From positions 1-64,000 of the IMG/VR virus record IMGVR_UViG_3300043568_002887: a stretch of DNA of 64,000 nt; one strand, written 5' to 3'. The translations under genes and the position numbers were made by a program. This DNA comes from a virus. Positions 48,358 through 56,810 of this stretch are shown in pieces; position 1 is the first letter of the stretch, and every line of letters starts with the position of its first letter. The notes beneath the pieces were generated by a model. The model saw only the letters and a list, made by a program, of their open reading frames with translations, searched no databases and had not been told where the DNA came from.

Positions 48358-49106
48358 TGATTAAGTCATTTATCGAATTTATAAACGAAAGCATGGATCA
48401 AAAATCCCAATTTATTAAGGATCTTTCTCAAACATTGATTGAGAAATTACGTACCTCTTCTCTAGAAGAGAGTACACAATATACTATTTTTTCTGGGATG
48501 GAATTTGTAGAACCATTTACGTTTGACCTAATTTTAAACGTTCGTCGCGATAATTCACCTATTCTAGAAGAAGATAATCATTTTAACGGGTTACCTTGGG
48601 AAAAAATAAATTTTGATCACTTAGGATATTGTATTGATGCTAATACCAAAATGAGTAAATCAAAATCAAAGATACCCAAAATAGTATTACATATTATTTT
48701 AAACCCAAAAGCAGAACCTATCCTATATAGCAAAATGTATTATCGATTAATCGATATTCTTACTCATGAAACAAATCATCTAGATCAACTTGGTATAAAC
48801 AGAACTCCTTTTAATTCTCATGTAAGTGATAAAATGGAGAGAAATAACGCTAAGAAGAGCTACAAATATTTCCTATTAGGCGATGAAATAGAATCAATGG
48901 TTGAAGGAATGTATGCAAGATCACAAGCCCAAAATATTCCATTAGATCAAGTATTTGATAGCTACCTAATTCCATTTATTCAATCTGGTTATATAAATAT
49001 CGCTGAATACCTTCACGTAATGGAAGCATGGGTTACTCAAGCATTAGAACAATATCCAGATGCTACTTTTTCAACTAAAGTAGACCATATAGTTACCTCA
49101 ATTTAA
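48357..49106 (+). CDS. Putative packaged zinc metallopeptidase (HExxH)
   Basis: The 249-residue protein begins MIKSFIEFINES, a strong match to the T4-type targeting start with cleavage expected after FINE. At residues 137-141 it has HETNH, an HExxH zinc motif, inside ILTHETNHLDQLG. About 35 residues later an acidic helix (GDEIESMVEGMY) could provide the third ligand. This predicts a zincin protease that would be packaged in the head and injected with DNA, like T4 Alt or internal proteins. The host target is unknown. The HExxH could be fortuitous but its helical context is right. Confidence 0.62.
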   Translation: MIKSFIEFINESMDQKSQFIKDLSQTLIEKLRTSSLEESTQYTIFSGMEFVEPFTFDLILNVRRDNSPILEEDNHFNGLPWEKINFDHLGYCIDANTKMSKSKSKIPKIVLHIILNPKAEPILYSKMYYRLIDILTHETNHLDQLGINRTPFNSHVSDKMERNNAKKSYKYFLLGDEIESMVEGMYARSQAQNIPLDQVFDSYLIPFIQSGYINIAEYLHVMEAWVTQALEQYPDATFSTKVDHIVTSI

Positions 49107-49151
49107 AAACCAATTCATATTTTATAGTAAAAAAGTATAAAATTATTAAAT

Positions 49152-49421
49152 ATGAACGATTTTGAAAAACTAAAGGCTGAAATTGCATCTGTTCAAGCTG
49201 CAATATTTGACCCAATTATTTCCCTTGTATCAGCAGCAGAAGAAGACGCTGATAAATATTATGGAAAAGGTGTAAAAAGCGCTGGAAACAGACTTAAAAA
49301 GAAAATGCAAGAAATTCGTAAAGAAATTAAGCATCCAGCAATTAAAGCTGAAATGACTAAACTTCAAGAAGGTGCAAAGAATCTTCGCCAAACTTTGACT
49401 GACGAGATCGCAGCAAAATAA
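49152..49421 (+). CDS. Histone H1-like DNA-binding protein (Hc1 family)
   Basis: The 89-residue protein has at about residues 31-60 the segment DADKYYGKGVKSAGNRLKKK followed by MQEIRKEIKH. It resembles the Hc1 family of Bacteroidetes and Chlamydia, where K-x-x-A-G-x-R-x-x-K-x-M-Q-E repeats. Both flanks are helical. Hc1 proteins bind and compact DNA. In a phage it could condense phage DNA or reprogram host chromatin. It lies just before gp32 and ends at a strong terminator. Confidence 0.7.
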   Translation: MNDFEKLKAEIASVQAAIFDPIISLVSAAEEDADKYYGKGVKSAGNRLKKKMQEIRKEIKHPAIKAEMTKLQEGAKNLRQTLTDEIAAK

Positions 49422-49447
49422 GAATTACCATATACTTTTAAATTATG

Positions 49448-49478
49448 AAAATGCCTCTGTATGAGGCATTTTTTTTGT
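49448..49478 (+). terminator. Rho-independent terminator after the Hc1-like gene
   Basis: Stem AAAATGCCTC (49448-49457) pairs with GAGGCATTTT (49463-49472), with a 5-nt loop and a T-run. It isolates gp32 on its own transcript. Confidence 0.88.
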
Positions 49479-49537
49479 TTTATTAAAACTTTTAGTAATA
49501 TATCAAGTACAAGATTATAAAAATAACAACAAAAATT

Positions 49538-50554
49538 ATGACAGATTTTTTTGATTTACCAGAAGAGAACTTTTCAAGAAAGCCTCAAGCTGGTGGCGGT
49601 AAAAAAGTAGATCCAAACGTTTATGACCCGGATCCAAATGCGCACAATGGTTCGTATAAATCAGTATTTAGATTTATCCCTTATGTGTTTGACAAATCTA
49701 AAAGCAAGTACACTAAGTACACTGCTAAATTTTGGAATCCTTTAACTAAGGAATCCCTAATTATTGACTGTCCATCGAATGTTGAAAAACCTTCAATCCT
49801 ATGGACAATGGAATCAGTTCTTCGTTCTTTGAAAAAAGAGGAACCTGAAATTGCTGAAGAAATCGGTAAAAACTTCTCTCGATGGAGTACTAACCATTCA
49901 GCCGTTTATATCAAGAAAGATCCACAGAGACCTGATCTTGAAGGAACTATTAAAATCTTTAAATTCAGAAATCAAATTGGTATGTTAATCGACCAATTAG
50001 TAAATCCTGAAGAATTAGATGGATTCTCAACAAGTAAAAAAGTAAATCCTTATCACCTACTTGAAGGAAAGGATCTTCTTTGTGTAGTTGGTAAGAAAAC
50101 CAAAGAATTTAGAGACTGGGCTAAATGTAAATTCATGGATGAAGTTACTCCATTAGTATTTAAAATCGGTGATACTCAAGTACAGGTTAAAAATGATGAA
50201 AAATCAATCAAGCTTGTAACCGAGTTCATGACAAAGAATACTCCAAAAATGGATGAATATTTCCACCAAGATTGGACAGAAGAGACTTTCACTAAAGTAG
50301 CTGAGGCAATCGTTGCAGCAGTTCCTCAAAGAGAAGTTCTTGAGATGATTCTTGAAAGAAGTAAGGATACTAAAATGAATGAATTAATTCGTTCTAAAAT
50401 GAAACCTGGAAAATCAAATGCACCAAAAGCTAGTGTAAATGATGACCTAGAGTTTGCAAGTACTCCAACTCAATCAATGCCAGAAAAAGAAGCAGAAGCA
50501 GTTTCTTCAACTGACCCAGATGATGAATACGATTCACTATTCTCAAATCTTTAA
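49538..50554 (+). CDS. 32: Single-stranded DNA-binding protein, T4 gp32-like
   Basis: The 338-residue protein matches the gp32 core best around SAVYIKKDPQRPDLEGTIKI and FKFRNQIGMLI (residues about 126-157), equivalent to the [20 protein letters not shown] stretch of T4. Unlike T4 gp32 there is no CxxC or His/Cys zinc module; only two isolated Cys are seen. A Ser/Pro/Glu linker leads to an acidic tail ending DPDDEYDSLFSNL. The same tail type ends the gp41 helicase. It coats single-stranded DNA in replication, recombination and repair. It is flanked by an upstream terminator. Confidence 0.88.
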   Translation: MTDFFDLPEENFSRKPQAGGGKKVDPNVYDPDPNAHNGSYKSVFRFIPYVFDKSKSKYTKYTAKFWNPLTKESLIIDCPSNVEKPSILWTMESVLRSLKKEEPEIAEEIGKNFSRWSTNHSAVYIKKDPQRPDLEGTIKIFKFRNQIGMLIDQLVNPEELDGFSTSKKVNPYHLLEGKDLLCVVGKKTKEFRDWAKCKFMDEVTPLVFKIGDTQVQVKNDEKSIKLVTEFMTKNTPKMDEYFHQDWTEETFTKVAEAIVAAVPQREVLEMILERSKDTKMNELIRSKMKPGKSNAPKASVNDDLEFASTPTQSMPEKEAEAVSSTDPDDEYDSLFSNL

Positions 50555-50571
50555 AATAATTTAGAGTAATC

Positions 50572-50862
50572 ATGGAAGAAAATAAAGAAGCACAAGTTTC
50601 TCTAGAAAAGGAGCCTATCCAATCTGGAGAACAGTCCCCACAAAATATCTTGTTTGGGACAATCACATACGCTGACGATAACGCATATGAAGAGTTTATA
50701 ACTAAGATGAATATTAGTCAAGCTCTATTTGTCCTAATTGCATCAGCTAATTATTCTCAATCAAAAGGAGCTTTTAATCTACTAGAGTCTGAAACTCTTT
50801 CTGCCGCGATTCGATCTATTCGTAAGACTGGCGAAAAGAATGATACCGAAGATAAAAACTAA
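50572..50862 (+). CDS. Hypothetical protein between gp32 and RNase H
   Basis: The 96-residue protein has a disordered Glu/Gln/Ser-rich N-terminus (1-24) and a compact helical middle (AYEEFITKMNISQALFVL, then ALSAAI-type helices). It ends with a charged tail. No family was recognised. Its location within the replication genes suggests an accessory role there. Confidence 0.58.
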   Translation: MEENKEAQVSLEKEPIQSGEQSPQNILFGTITYADDNAYEEFITKMNISQALFVLIASANYSQSKGAFNLLESETLSAAIRSIRKTGEKNDTEDKN

Positions 50863-50871
50863 AAAGTTAAC

Positions 50872-52011
50872 ATGGACTTAATCATAGACGGTAACGCTTT
50901 TATTAATGTCGCAATAAGCGTCACTAAGTCTTTGTCCTTTAAGGATAAAAGAACTGGTGACGCTTACTATGTTAGTGATCTATTCAATGATGGTGGATTC
51001 ATATTAAAGGAACACGTAAGAATAACATTTAGAAATTTCTGTTTCACTTACCTAAATTCCTTGATTGCACCTATTTCGTCTAATCCAGAAAAGGTCCATA
51101 TTGTTTTTGATTCAGCTAGTTGGAGAAAAGAGTATACTAATGAGTTCTTTAAGAATTCAGATTTTAAGACTACTTCTGCTCCTACTGAGTTTAAATATAA
51201 AGGAACTCGTAAATACGACGATCATCAATATCTTTTCTTTGATTATTTTCAGAATGTTATTATGGCACCACTAGTTGCCAAGTCTGGAATTAATCAGTAT
51301 AAGTTTAAAGGTACTGAAGGTGATGACATCATTGCATATTTATGCGATGTTTTAAAATGTGACATCTTGATCTACACAGTAGACCAAGACATTAAACAGA
51401 CTACTGGAGTTACTGATAAAAACGTGCTTGTGATTACGCCTAAGCAAATGGCTAAAACCAAGAGACTTTTTGTCCCATCCCAGTTAATTCCTACCGCTGC
51501 TAATGAAGAGATAGATAACTTCTTTTCACTAAGCGACGATCATATCACTGGAGCAACTCTTGAAAAGACCATCTCTAACTTACTTAATAAAGATTATGTT
51601 GAGTATAAAGTAGATTTTGTTGATGAAGTATTGAGTAAAATATTACTAGGCGATAAGTCAGATAATATTCCAAAGATCACCAGTGTTTCTCCAGCAAAAG
51701 CTAAAAAGGTAATCTCAGCAGTTCATGAAAAGTTCGGAGATCAAATTATTTCTCAACTCGATGACCTGGACGAAGCCGTAATATCTAGTATTGTATCAGA
51801 AATTCAAATAGTCAATAAGATTAAGGATCAAGATAAAATAGATGAGATTAGAGAACACTTACTTTTTAATATTAAGTTAACTCGTCTGTCTATTAAAGTA
51901 TTTCCAGATGAAATCAGAGAGGCTCTAGTTGAATTCTTTGAGTCATATCGAATGACCAACTACAATTCTAGAGAATTTACAAATTTAAAAAATAATTTAT
52001 CATCAATATGA
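50872..52011 (+). CDS. rnh: RNase H / 5'-3' flap nuclease (T4 Rnh, FEN family)
   Basis: The enzyme removes RNA primers and 5' flaps on the lagging strand. The 379-residue protein has DGNAFIN at 6-12, the metal-binding GTEGDDIIAYL at about 147-157 (EGDD), TVDQDIKQ at about 166-173 and GDKSDNIPKI at about 260-269, the helix-three-turn-helix DNA clamp with Asp. It is longer than T4 Rnh (305 residues), mainly at the C-terminus. It overlaps the GroES gene by 4 nt. Confidence 0.88.
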   Translation: MDLIIDGNAFINVAISVTKSLSFKDKRTGDAYYVSDLFNDGGFILKEHVRITFRNFCFTYLNSLIAPISSNPEKVHIVFDSASWRKEYTNEFFKNSDFKTTSAPTEFKYKGTRKYDDHQYLFFDYFQNVIMAPLVAKSGINQYKFKGTEGDDIIAYLCDVLKCDILIYTVDQDIKQTTGVTDKNVLVITPKQMAKTKRLFVPSQLIPTAANEEIDNFFSLSDDHITGATLEKTISNLLNKDYVEYKVDFVDEVLSKILLGDKSDNIPKITSVSPAKAKKVISAVHEKFGDQIISQLDDLDEAVISSIVSEIQIVNKIKDQDKIDEIREHLLFNIKLTRLSIKVFPDEIREALVEFFESYRMTNYNSREFTNLKNNLSSI

Positions 52012-52307
52012 AGCCTTTATACGAAAGAGTGCTAGTTAAACCAAACAGTAAGGAGACTAGAACAAAACAAGGAATTATGCTTCCTGAAAAAGCCGTAAAA
52101 AAACCAAACATTGGAGTTGTTGTTAGTACTGGTGACGGGACCAAACACAATGAAATGATAGTTAAGCCCGGTGATACTATCCTATTTAATCGTTATTCTG
52201 GATTAGAGCTAATGTACAAAGGAGAAAAACACTATGTTATCATGGCAAATGAAATTATCGGAATACTCGATGATATTGACGATATTTCCCTAGAGGAATT
52301 TGAATAA
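52008..52307 (+). CDS. groES: GroES-like cochaperonin (gp31 functional analogue)
   Basis: The 99-residue protein is a standard GroES: PLYERVLVKP start, mobile loop ETRTKQGIMLPEKA at about 17-30, VVVSTGDG and VKPGDTILFNRYSG, then MANEIIGIL near the end, with an acidic tail. It is closer to bacterial GroES than to the divergent T4 gp31. It would cap GroEL rings, either the host's or the phage GroEL encoded at 41577. It is the last gene before a bidirectional terminator. Confidence 0.93.
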   Translation: MKPLYERVLVKPNSKETRTKQGIMLPEKAVKKPNIGVVVSTGDGTKHNEMIVKPGDTILFNRYSGLELMYKGEKHYVIMANEIIGILDDIDDISLEEFE

Positions 52308-52311
52308 AACA

Positions 52312-52336
52312 AAAGAGGAGCATTTAGCTCCTCTTT
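52312..52336. terminator. Bidirectional terminator between groES and the L,D-transpeptidase-like gene
   Basis: AAAGAGGAGC (52312-52321) pairs with GCTCCTCTTT (52327-52336), with a 5-nt loop. A-rich and T-rich flanks on opposite sides let it end both converging transcripts. Confidence 0.88.
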
Positions 52337-52337
52337 T

Positions 52338-52946
52338 TTATTTTATATCAGTTGACTCCAATAGCGTATAACTAAATTTATTTCCATGGATCTTAGCTGC
52401 CTTTTTACAGATAACTACGAAAGCATCAAAATCTTTTACTCTTTTAAATACTTGACATCCTTCTGACCAGTTTTCTACCCAAGTAGAATCTTGCCCAGCT
52501 TTGTGGATATTGATACCAAACATTCCAGTATCAGTTTTATTCTCTTCAAAAATAAGATCTTTATTTGCATCTCTCCAAACAGTAACATTACCATTTCTTT
52601 GGCATAGGGCTTCGTACTTTCCTTGATGTAAATCAATTTTCCATACTCCTCTGTACTGACCTGGTACTAATCTTGCAACACCATTCTTATTATGGAATTG
52701 TTGAACTCCTTTTTTACCAGGATCACAGGTAGCCATCCAACAATAATATTGCTGAACTCCCTTTTCATCTTTAAATGATATAGTAAGGTGATCATCAAAA
52801 ACATTAGTCACTTTTTTATAAACGGACGGTGCTGTGTTTCTCACACCTACGATATTTACATCATACGATTTATTAGATGCATCCTCAAACCATACGTATC
52901 CTTTTGCTTTTACGGCAGCTTCAACCTGTTCTCTAGTATAACTCAT
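52338..52946 (-). CDS. L,D-transpeptidase (YkuD)-like cell-wall protein
   Basis: The 202-residue protein ends with a domain containing GINIHKAG (His148) and WSEGCQVF (Cys164). This is the His...Ser-x-Gly-Cys layout of YkuD/L,D-transpeptidase catalytic sites. An N-terminal part of about 90 residues is of unknown type. Such enzymes cut or remodel peptidoglycan cross-links, so it may act as a lysis or entry factor. It has a late-type promoter 16 nt before its ATG and lies downstream of the tail sheath gene but behind a terminator. No signal peptide is visible. Confidence 0.6.
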   Translation of the reverse strand: MSYTREQVEAAVKAKGYVWFEDASNKSYDVNIVGVRNTAPSVYKKVTNVFDDHLTISFKDEKGVQQYYCWMATCDPGKKGVQQFHNKNGVARLVPGQYRGVWKIDLHQGKYEALCQRNGNVTVWRDANKDLIFEENKTDTGMFGINIHKAGQDSTWVENWSEGCQVFKRVKDFDAFVVICKKAAKIHGNKFSYTLLESTDIK

Positions 52947-52962
52947 ACTCTTTATTTTTTAT

Positions 52963-52971
52963 TATTTATCA
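52963..52971 (-). promoter_or_regulatory. Candidate late promoter (GATAAATAA, minus)
   Basis: TTATTTATC on the plus strand; the minus-strand motif ends 16 nt before the ATG at 52946 and lies immediately after the sheath terminator. Confidence 0.65.
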
Positions 52972-52977
52972 AACCAA

Positions 52978-53003
52978 AAAAAGAGATCCGAAGATCTCTT
53001 TTT
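52978..53003 (-). terminator. Terminator with UUCG tetraloop after tail sheath gene
   Basis: On the minus strand an 11-bp perfect stem AAAAAGAGATC / GATCTCTTTTT encloses TTCG and is followed by more T residues. UUCG loops are typical of strong phage terminators. Confidence 0.9.
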
Positions 53004-53022
53004 CTATAATTGTTCTTTATTC

Positions 53023-56000
53023 TTAGAAGCTTGGAATAAATCCAGTAGCATCTGAACTCAACGATCCTCCTACTCTTGTAATAGTAATTCGGTTGATGAA
53101 TTTTTGAATTCCTCTTGGGAAATCTACTCGAATATCGATAATTGCTGCATTTGCAGAAATTACTTCATTTGTATTATTTGAACTATCAAATATTACTTCA
53201 TATGTAGAAACTCCTTTTGCATTAACTACTGCGTTTAAGTAGTTTTCAACAATTGTTCTTACTCTTAATCTTGTAATCTCATCATTGAAATCAAACAAGA
53301 AGTTAAATAAGATTTTCTCAAGGTCTCTCTCAATAGTAGATAAGTTATCTCTAACATGAGCATTATTAAGAGCTGAATTAATTCTTTGGTATGCAGTGTT
53401 ATTAGAGAATAAGATAATTCCAAATCCTCTACGTTTAACTGTTAAGTTAAATCCAGCTGGCTCTAAGTAATCTCTATCATCATCAGTAAGATCATATTCT
53501 AATCCGACTATTTCTGGATCATTAAGAGCTCCACGTTTTCCACCAGCTACAATCAAGAATGGAGTACCATTTTTGAATTTTCTAACATATAGGTTAGAAA
53601 TATATGCTGCTTGTGGAACTGAGATATTCTTGCTTCCGCTTCTTACGATTAGGTTAGGGAAGTGATAAGATGCATAAGAAGATAATGGAACTCCTTTAAC
53701 ATCCTCTTCAGCAAACTTATAAAGGAAGCTAGGATTCAATGTAGTGTTTCCACCTTGTGCAATTAATTCAGTTGAAACCAATTTATTTGTAGTATCAATA
53801 AAGCTTGGATCAACTGATTTCTCAAATTGCTGCATTGATGGAGCATTTAAAAGCGCCATTGCTTGGCCGTTTACTGCAGCTAATTTAGCTAATTGATATT
53901 TAGAAGAAGCAGATATTGTACCAGAATAAGAATCGACGATATATCTAAAGTCAATTAATTCTCCATTTGAAAGTGCTTGTGGGATTAGAGTATCTGTGAA
54001 AAGATAATCTAAGATTCCGCCAGTTCCTTCTAATCGATCCGCTGTACCATCAGGTAAAACATCATTTCTTAATTTGAATGCTGCTAATTTTTGACCTTTT
54101 AAGTTAGTCACGAAATTAGGAATTCCAATATACACTTGAATCTCTAATCCAGTAGTATCTAATCCAGTTACTTCGTCTACTGAAGGCGCCATTGTGGTAA
54201 CCTTAATAGTATCCGGAGCAAGTAAAGGATCTGGTGTAAATACTGATACTATTTTTAATAATCTTGATCTACCGTCAGTTGTCGCAGCTTTGATATAACT
54301 ATTTGGCTTAATATATTTGTTAACTAGTGCTTTATTTGGTACACTGATTGCTCCATCTAATTCAAGAGTCAACACATTAGGCTGAGCAATTGAATAACTT
54401 GCAAATATTGCAGTATCTGTCAAGTCAAATGTGTGACTAAAATCGTCACCGTCAGCTAGGGCAACTTTAAAGTAATCTGAACCAGATACAGTATAAGTAT
54501 TAGCATTAACTTGGGAAGTCAGTGTTATTCCTGTATATACTTCAATCTTAATATATTTAAAGGTAAGAACCGTTAAATTATCGACTACTTTTAAGTAATA
54601 AGTTGGGTTAATTCCATCTGAACTAGTATCTCCAGTTTTTAAGAAACCTTTTGTATACGCTTCGTATAACTTACTTCCTTCCATTGCAACAATATAGTCT
54701 GTTGCTGCATTAATAAGGTATTGATCAGCAACCGCTACACCAGTACCTAATAAAAAGGCAGCTTCTAATTTAGTGCTATCCATTTCGAATACTAATTCAG
54801 CATCTACTGGTCTAGAATAACTTAGAGTATCAATTAATGGAGTTGGTAATACTATTGGATTAGCGTATGTAACTGCAGTAACTGTTAAACCCTCAGGACT
54901 TGTACCACCAACGATAGTAATAGTATCGCCAACTGCATATCCAGTTCCAGGATTATTTACAACAATAGTATTAATTACACCAAGTGTTTGAGTAATATCT
55001 ACAGTTAAACCAATACCTCCACCAGCACTTGTTGTCAAAGCACCAGTTGTAGTAGCATATCCTGTACCTGAACCGTCTGCAATAAAGCCGGTCGGTGTTA
55101 CTCCTCCAATATAGACATTATCAAATCCTCCATTATCAGCAGGGTATAATAGGTCATCAATACCTTGACCAATTATATCAACTCTATGAGTGTATACATC
55201 AGTATCAAGAAAAGCATTATTTGTAAGATCAATTAAGTCTAATTTCTCAGTATCTAGTGCACAAATTAATCCAGTTGTTGGGAATGCTCTGTTTACTAAT
55301 CTATCAATTGAAACAGTTACTCCACTCTGATCTCTAAAATCAGGAATTAAACATCCGATTGTTCTATTAATTACTCTAATTTCTCTTAATGCGAAAAAGT
55401 TTGCTGAATTAGCACTCTTTAAACCAGAGGCATCAAAGTAAGATTTATAGATTGGGTCGTTTGAAAGTTTTAAGTAATTTGTCCAATCTCCATTAACTAC
55501 GATTACCTCAACAAAATAGTCAGAGATAAAATCATCTGGGTGAAGAAATGATGGAAATTCAACTGATCCTCCACCGACACTTGCATACCATTCGGTAGCA
55601 GTAACATCAAAGCCAGAAACATTTGCTTTTCTTACCCATACAGTCATATTAGACTGTCCTAAGTTTGCAAATGATAGAACCTTGTTTGATGCAGAAGTGG
55701 TTATACCAAATCCTCCAGGTGTAGTGATATAATCATCACCTAGTGCTAAGTTTTTAGATTTATTTACTTTATCTGCGTCTGCAAACCATAATCTCTGACG
55801 ATTAAAGAATTCAACGATTGGATACTGGTTAGCACCATCATTATTTGCAGCAGACTCAGTATTAAATGTAGTGAATGCAGCCTGGTCCAAATTTGAGGCA
55901 GGAATAGCAATATAAGTATCTAAAGGCAATACGTTCATTGCAAATACTGGTCCTTCTCTTAGAGCAACCTCAATTGTTCTATGGAAGTAACTTCCCGCTT

Positions 56001-56211
56001 TTTCTAATTTTGGATCGATTTCTCCAAATACTGCTCGTAAAGTTCTAATGTCATTGATTAATACAACAGTATTAAAGGGTCCGACTCTACTTGATCCTAC
56101 GATCAAACGACCAGTGGTAAGAGGTAAAACTACGTTCTCACTTGCATCGATTTCAACTGTGTAAACACCACTAGACTTGTAATTATTTAAGTTTATCCTT
56201 GGTTCAGCCAT
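53023..56211 (-). CDS. 18: Contractile tail sheath protein, T4 gp18-like, enlarged
   Basis: The sheath contracts to drive the tube through the host envelope. The N-terminus (SSGVYTVEIDASENVVLPLT, then VGSSRVGPFNTVVLI) and the C-terminal domain (INSALNNAHVRDNLSTIERD, then FDFNDEITRLRVRTIVENYL) are standard for gp18. Both carry the donor strands that link subunits. At 1062 residues it is far longer than T4 gp18 (659). Extra sequence includes Gly/Thr-rich motifs at about 375-440 (GTGYA twice, VGDTITIVGG), resembling decoration modules. It stands alone among replication genes with its own late promoter and terminator. Confidence 0.92.
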   Translation of the reverse strand: MAEPRINLNNYKSSGVYTVEIDASENVVLPLTTGRLIVGSSRVGPFNTVVLINDIRTLRAVFGEIDPKLEKAGSYFHRTIEVALREGPVFAMNVLPLDTYIAIPASNLDQAAFTTFNTESAANNDGANQYPIVEFFNRQRLWFADADKVNKSKNLALGDDYITTPGGFGITTSASNKVLSFANLGQSNMTVWVRKANVSGFDVTATEWYASVGGGSVEFPSFLHPDDFISDYFVEVIVVNGDWTNYLKLSNDPIYKSYFDASGLKSANSANFFALREIRVINRTIGCLIPDFRDQSGVTVSIDRLVNRAFPTTGLICALDTEKLDLIDLTNNAFLDTDVYTHRVDIIGQGIDDLLYPADNGGFDNVYIGGVTPTGFIADGSGTGYATTTGALTTSAGGGIGLTVDITQTLGVINTIVVNNPGTGYAVGDTITIVGGTSPEGLTVTAVTYANPIVLPTPLIDTLSYSRPVDAELVFEMDSTKLEAAFLLGTGVAVADQYLINAATDYIVAMEGSKLYEAYTKGFLKTGDTSSDGINPTYYLKVVDNLTVLTFKYIKIEVYTGITLTSQVNANTYTVSGSDYFKVALADGDDFSHTFDLTDTAIFASYSIAQPNVLTLELDGAISVPNKALVNKYIKPNSYIKAATTDGRSRLLKIVSVFTPDPLLAPDTIKVTTMAPSVDEVTGLDTTGLEIQVYIGIPNFVTNLKGQKLAAFKLRNDVLPDGTADRLEGTGGILDYLFTDTLIPQALSNGELIDFRYIVDSYSGTISASSKYQLAKLAAVNGQAMALLNAPSMQQFEKSVDPSFIDTTNKLVSTELIAQGGNTTLNPSFLYKFAEEDVKGVPLSSYASYHFPNLIVRSGSKNISVPQAAYISNLYVRKFKNGTPFLIVAGGKRGALNDPEIVGLEYDLTDDDRDYLEPAGFNLTVKRRGFGIILFSNNTAYQRINSALNNAHVRDNLSTIERDLEKILFNFLFDFNDEITRLRVRTIVENYLNAVVNAKGVSTYEVIFDSSNNTNEVISANAAIIDIRVDFPRGIQKFINRITITRVGGSLSSDATGFIPSF

Positions 56212-56231
56212 CTCGGTATAGATATTTTTAA

Positions 56232-56240
56232 TTATTTATC
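56232..56240 (-). promoter_or_regulatory. Candidate late promoter (GATAAATAA, minus)
   Basis: TTATTTATC on the plus strand; the minus-strand motif ends 20 nt before the tail sheath ATG at 56211. Confidence 0.68.
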
Positions 56241-56326
56241 TTAAATAGCATCAATAAATCTAAAAAAATTGAAAAATTAAGATCCTCGACTCGTTTTACA
56301 GTATAAGATAACAAAATACAATAAGA

Positions 56327-56794
56327 ATGGCAAATATCGATAATACTTGTGCCGATCTTAAGATCGAAGATCTATATTCACAAAGCACTGATACTCTAGG
56401 AGACATTATGGCTCTCCAAAAGGATACTCAAAGCACTGTATATGGATGGAATTTTGACAATATGACTCTTCGCGAGATCATGTCATTTTGGCATGCCAAT
56501 ACCCATGCAATGGTTGATGAAATTCATGAGGCAACTGATGCTCTTGGAGGAATCAAAGATGGTAGCGGAAATGCTATTTGGAAGTATTGGAAGAGCGACT
56601 TTAGTAAATATAGTTTCATGAAGTTTTCCGATCTTTCTGAGGGTGATCAACTTGAATGTAAATTTGAAATAGTTGACATGCTACACTTCTTTATGAATTA
56701 TGCTATCTCAATTGGCATGACTCCACAAGAGATGTACAACATGTATATGTCAAAAAACGCAGAAAATCGCGAAAGACAGAAAAGAGGGTATTAA
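56327..56794 (+). CDS. dUTPase-2/MazG-type all-alpha NTP pyrophosphatase
   Basis: The 155-residue helical protein has DEIHEATDALGG (Glu65 and Glu68) and FEIVDMLHFFMNYA (Glu114 and Asp117). The C-terminal YMSKNAENRERQKRGY pattern follows, where K-x-x-x-N-x-x-R-Q-x-x-G-Y is the signature of the dimeric dUTPase-2 family. It would hydrolyse dUTP (and perhaps dCTP) to keep uracil out of DNA and feed thymidylate synthesis. It starts the rightward replication cluster, next to the DNA polymerase. Confidence 0.8.
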   Translation: MANIDNTCADLKIEDLYSQSTDTLGDIMALQKDTQSTVYGWNFDNMTLREIMSFWHANTHAMVDEIHEATDALGGIKDGSGNAIWKYWKSDFSKYSFMKFSDLSEGDQLECKFEIVDMLHFFMNYAISIGMTPQEMYNMYMSKNAENRERQKRGY

Positions 56795-56810
56795 AAAAAG
56801 TATAATAACT

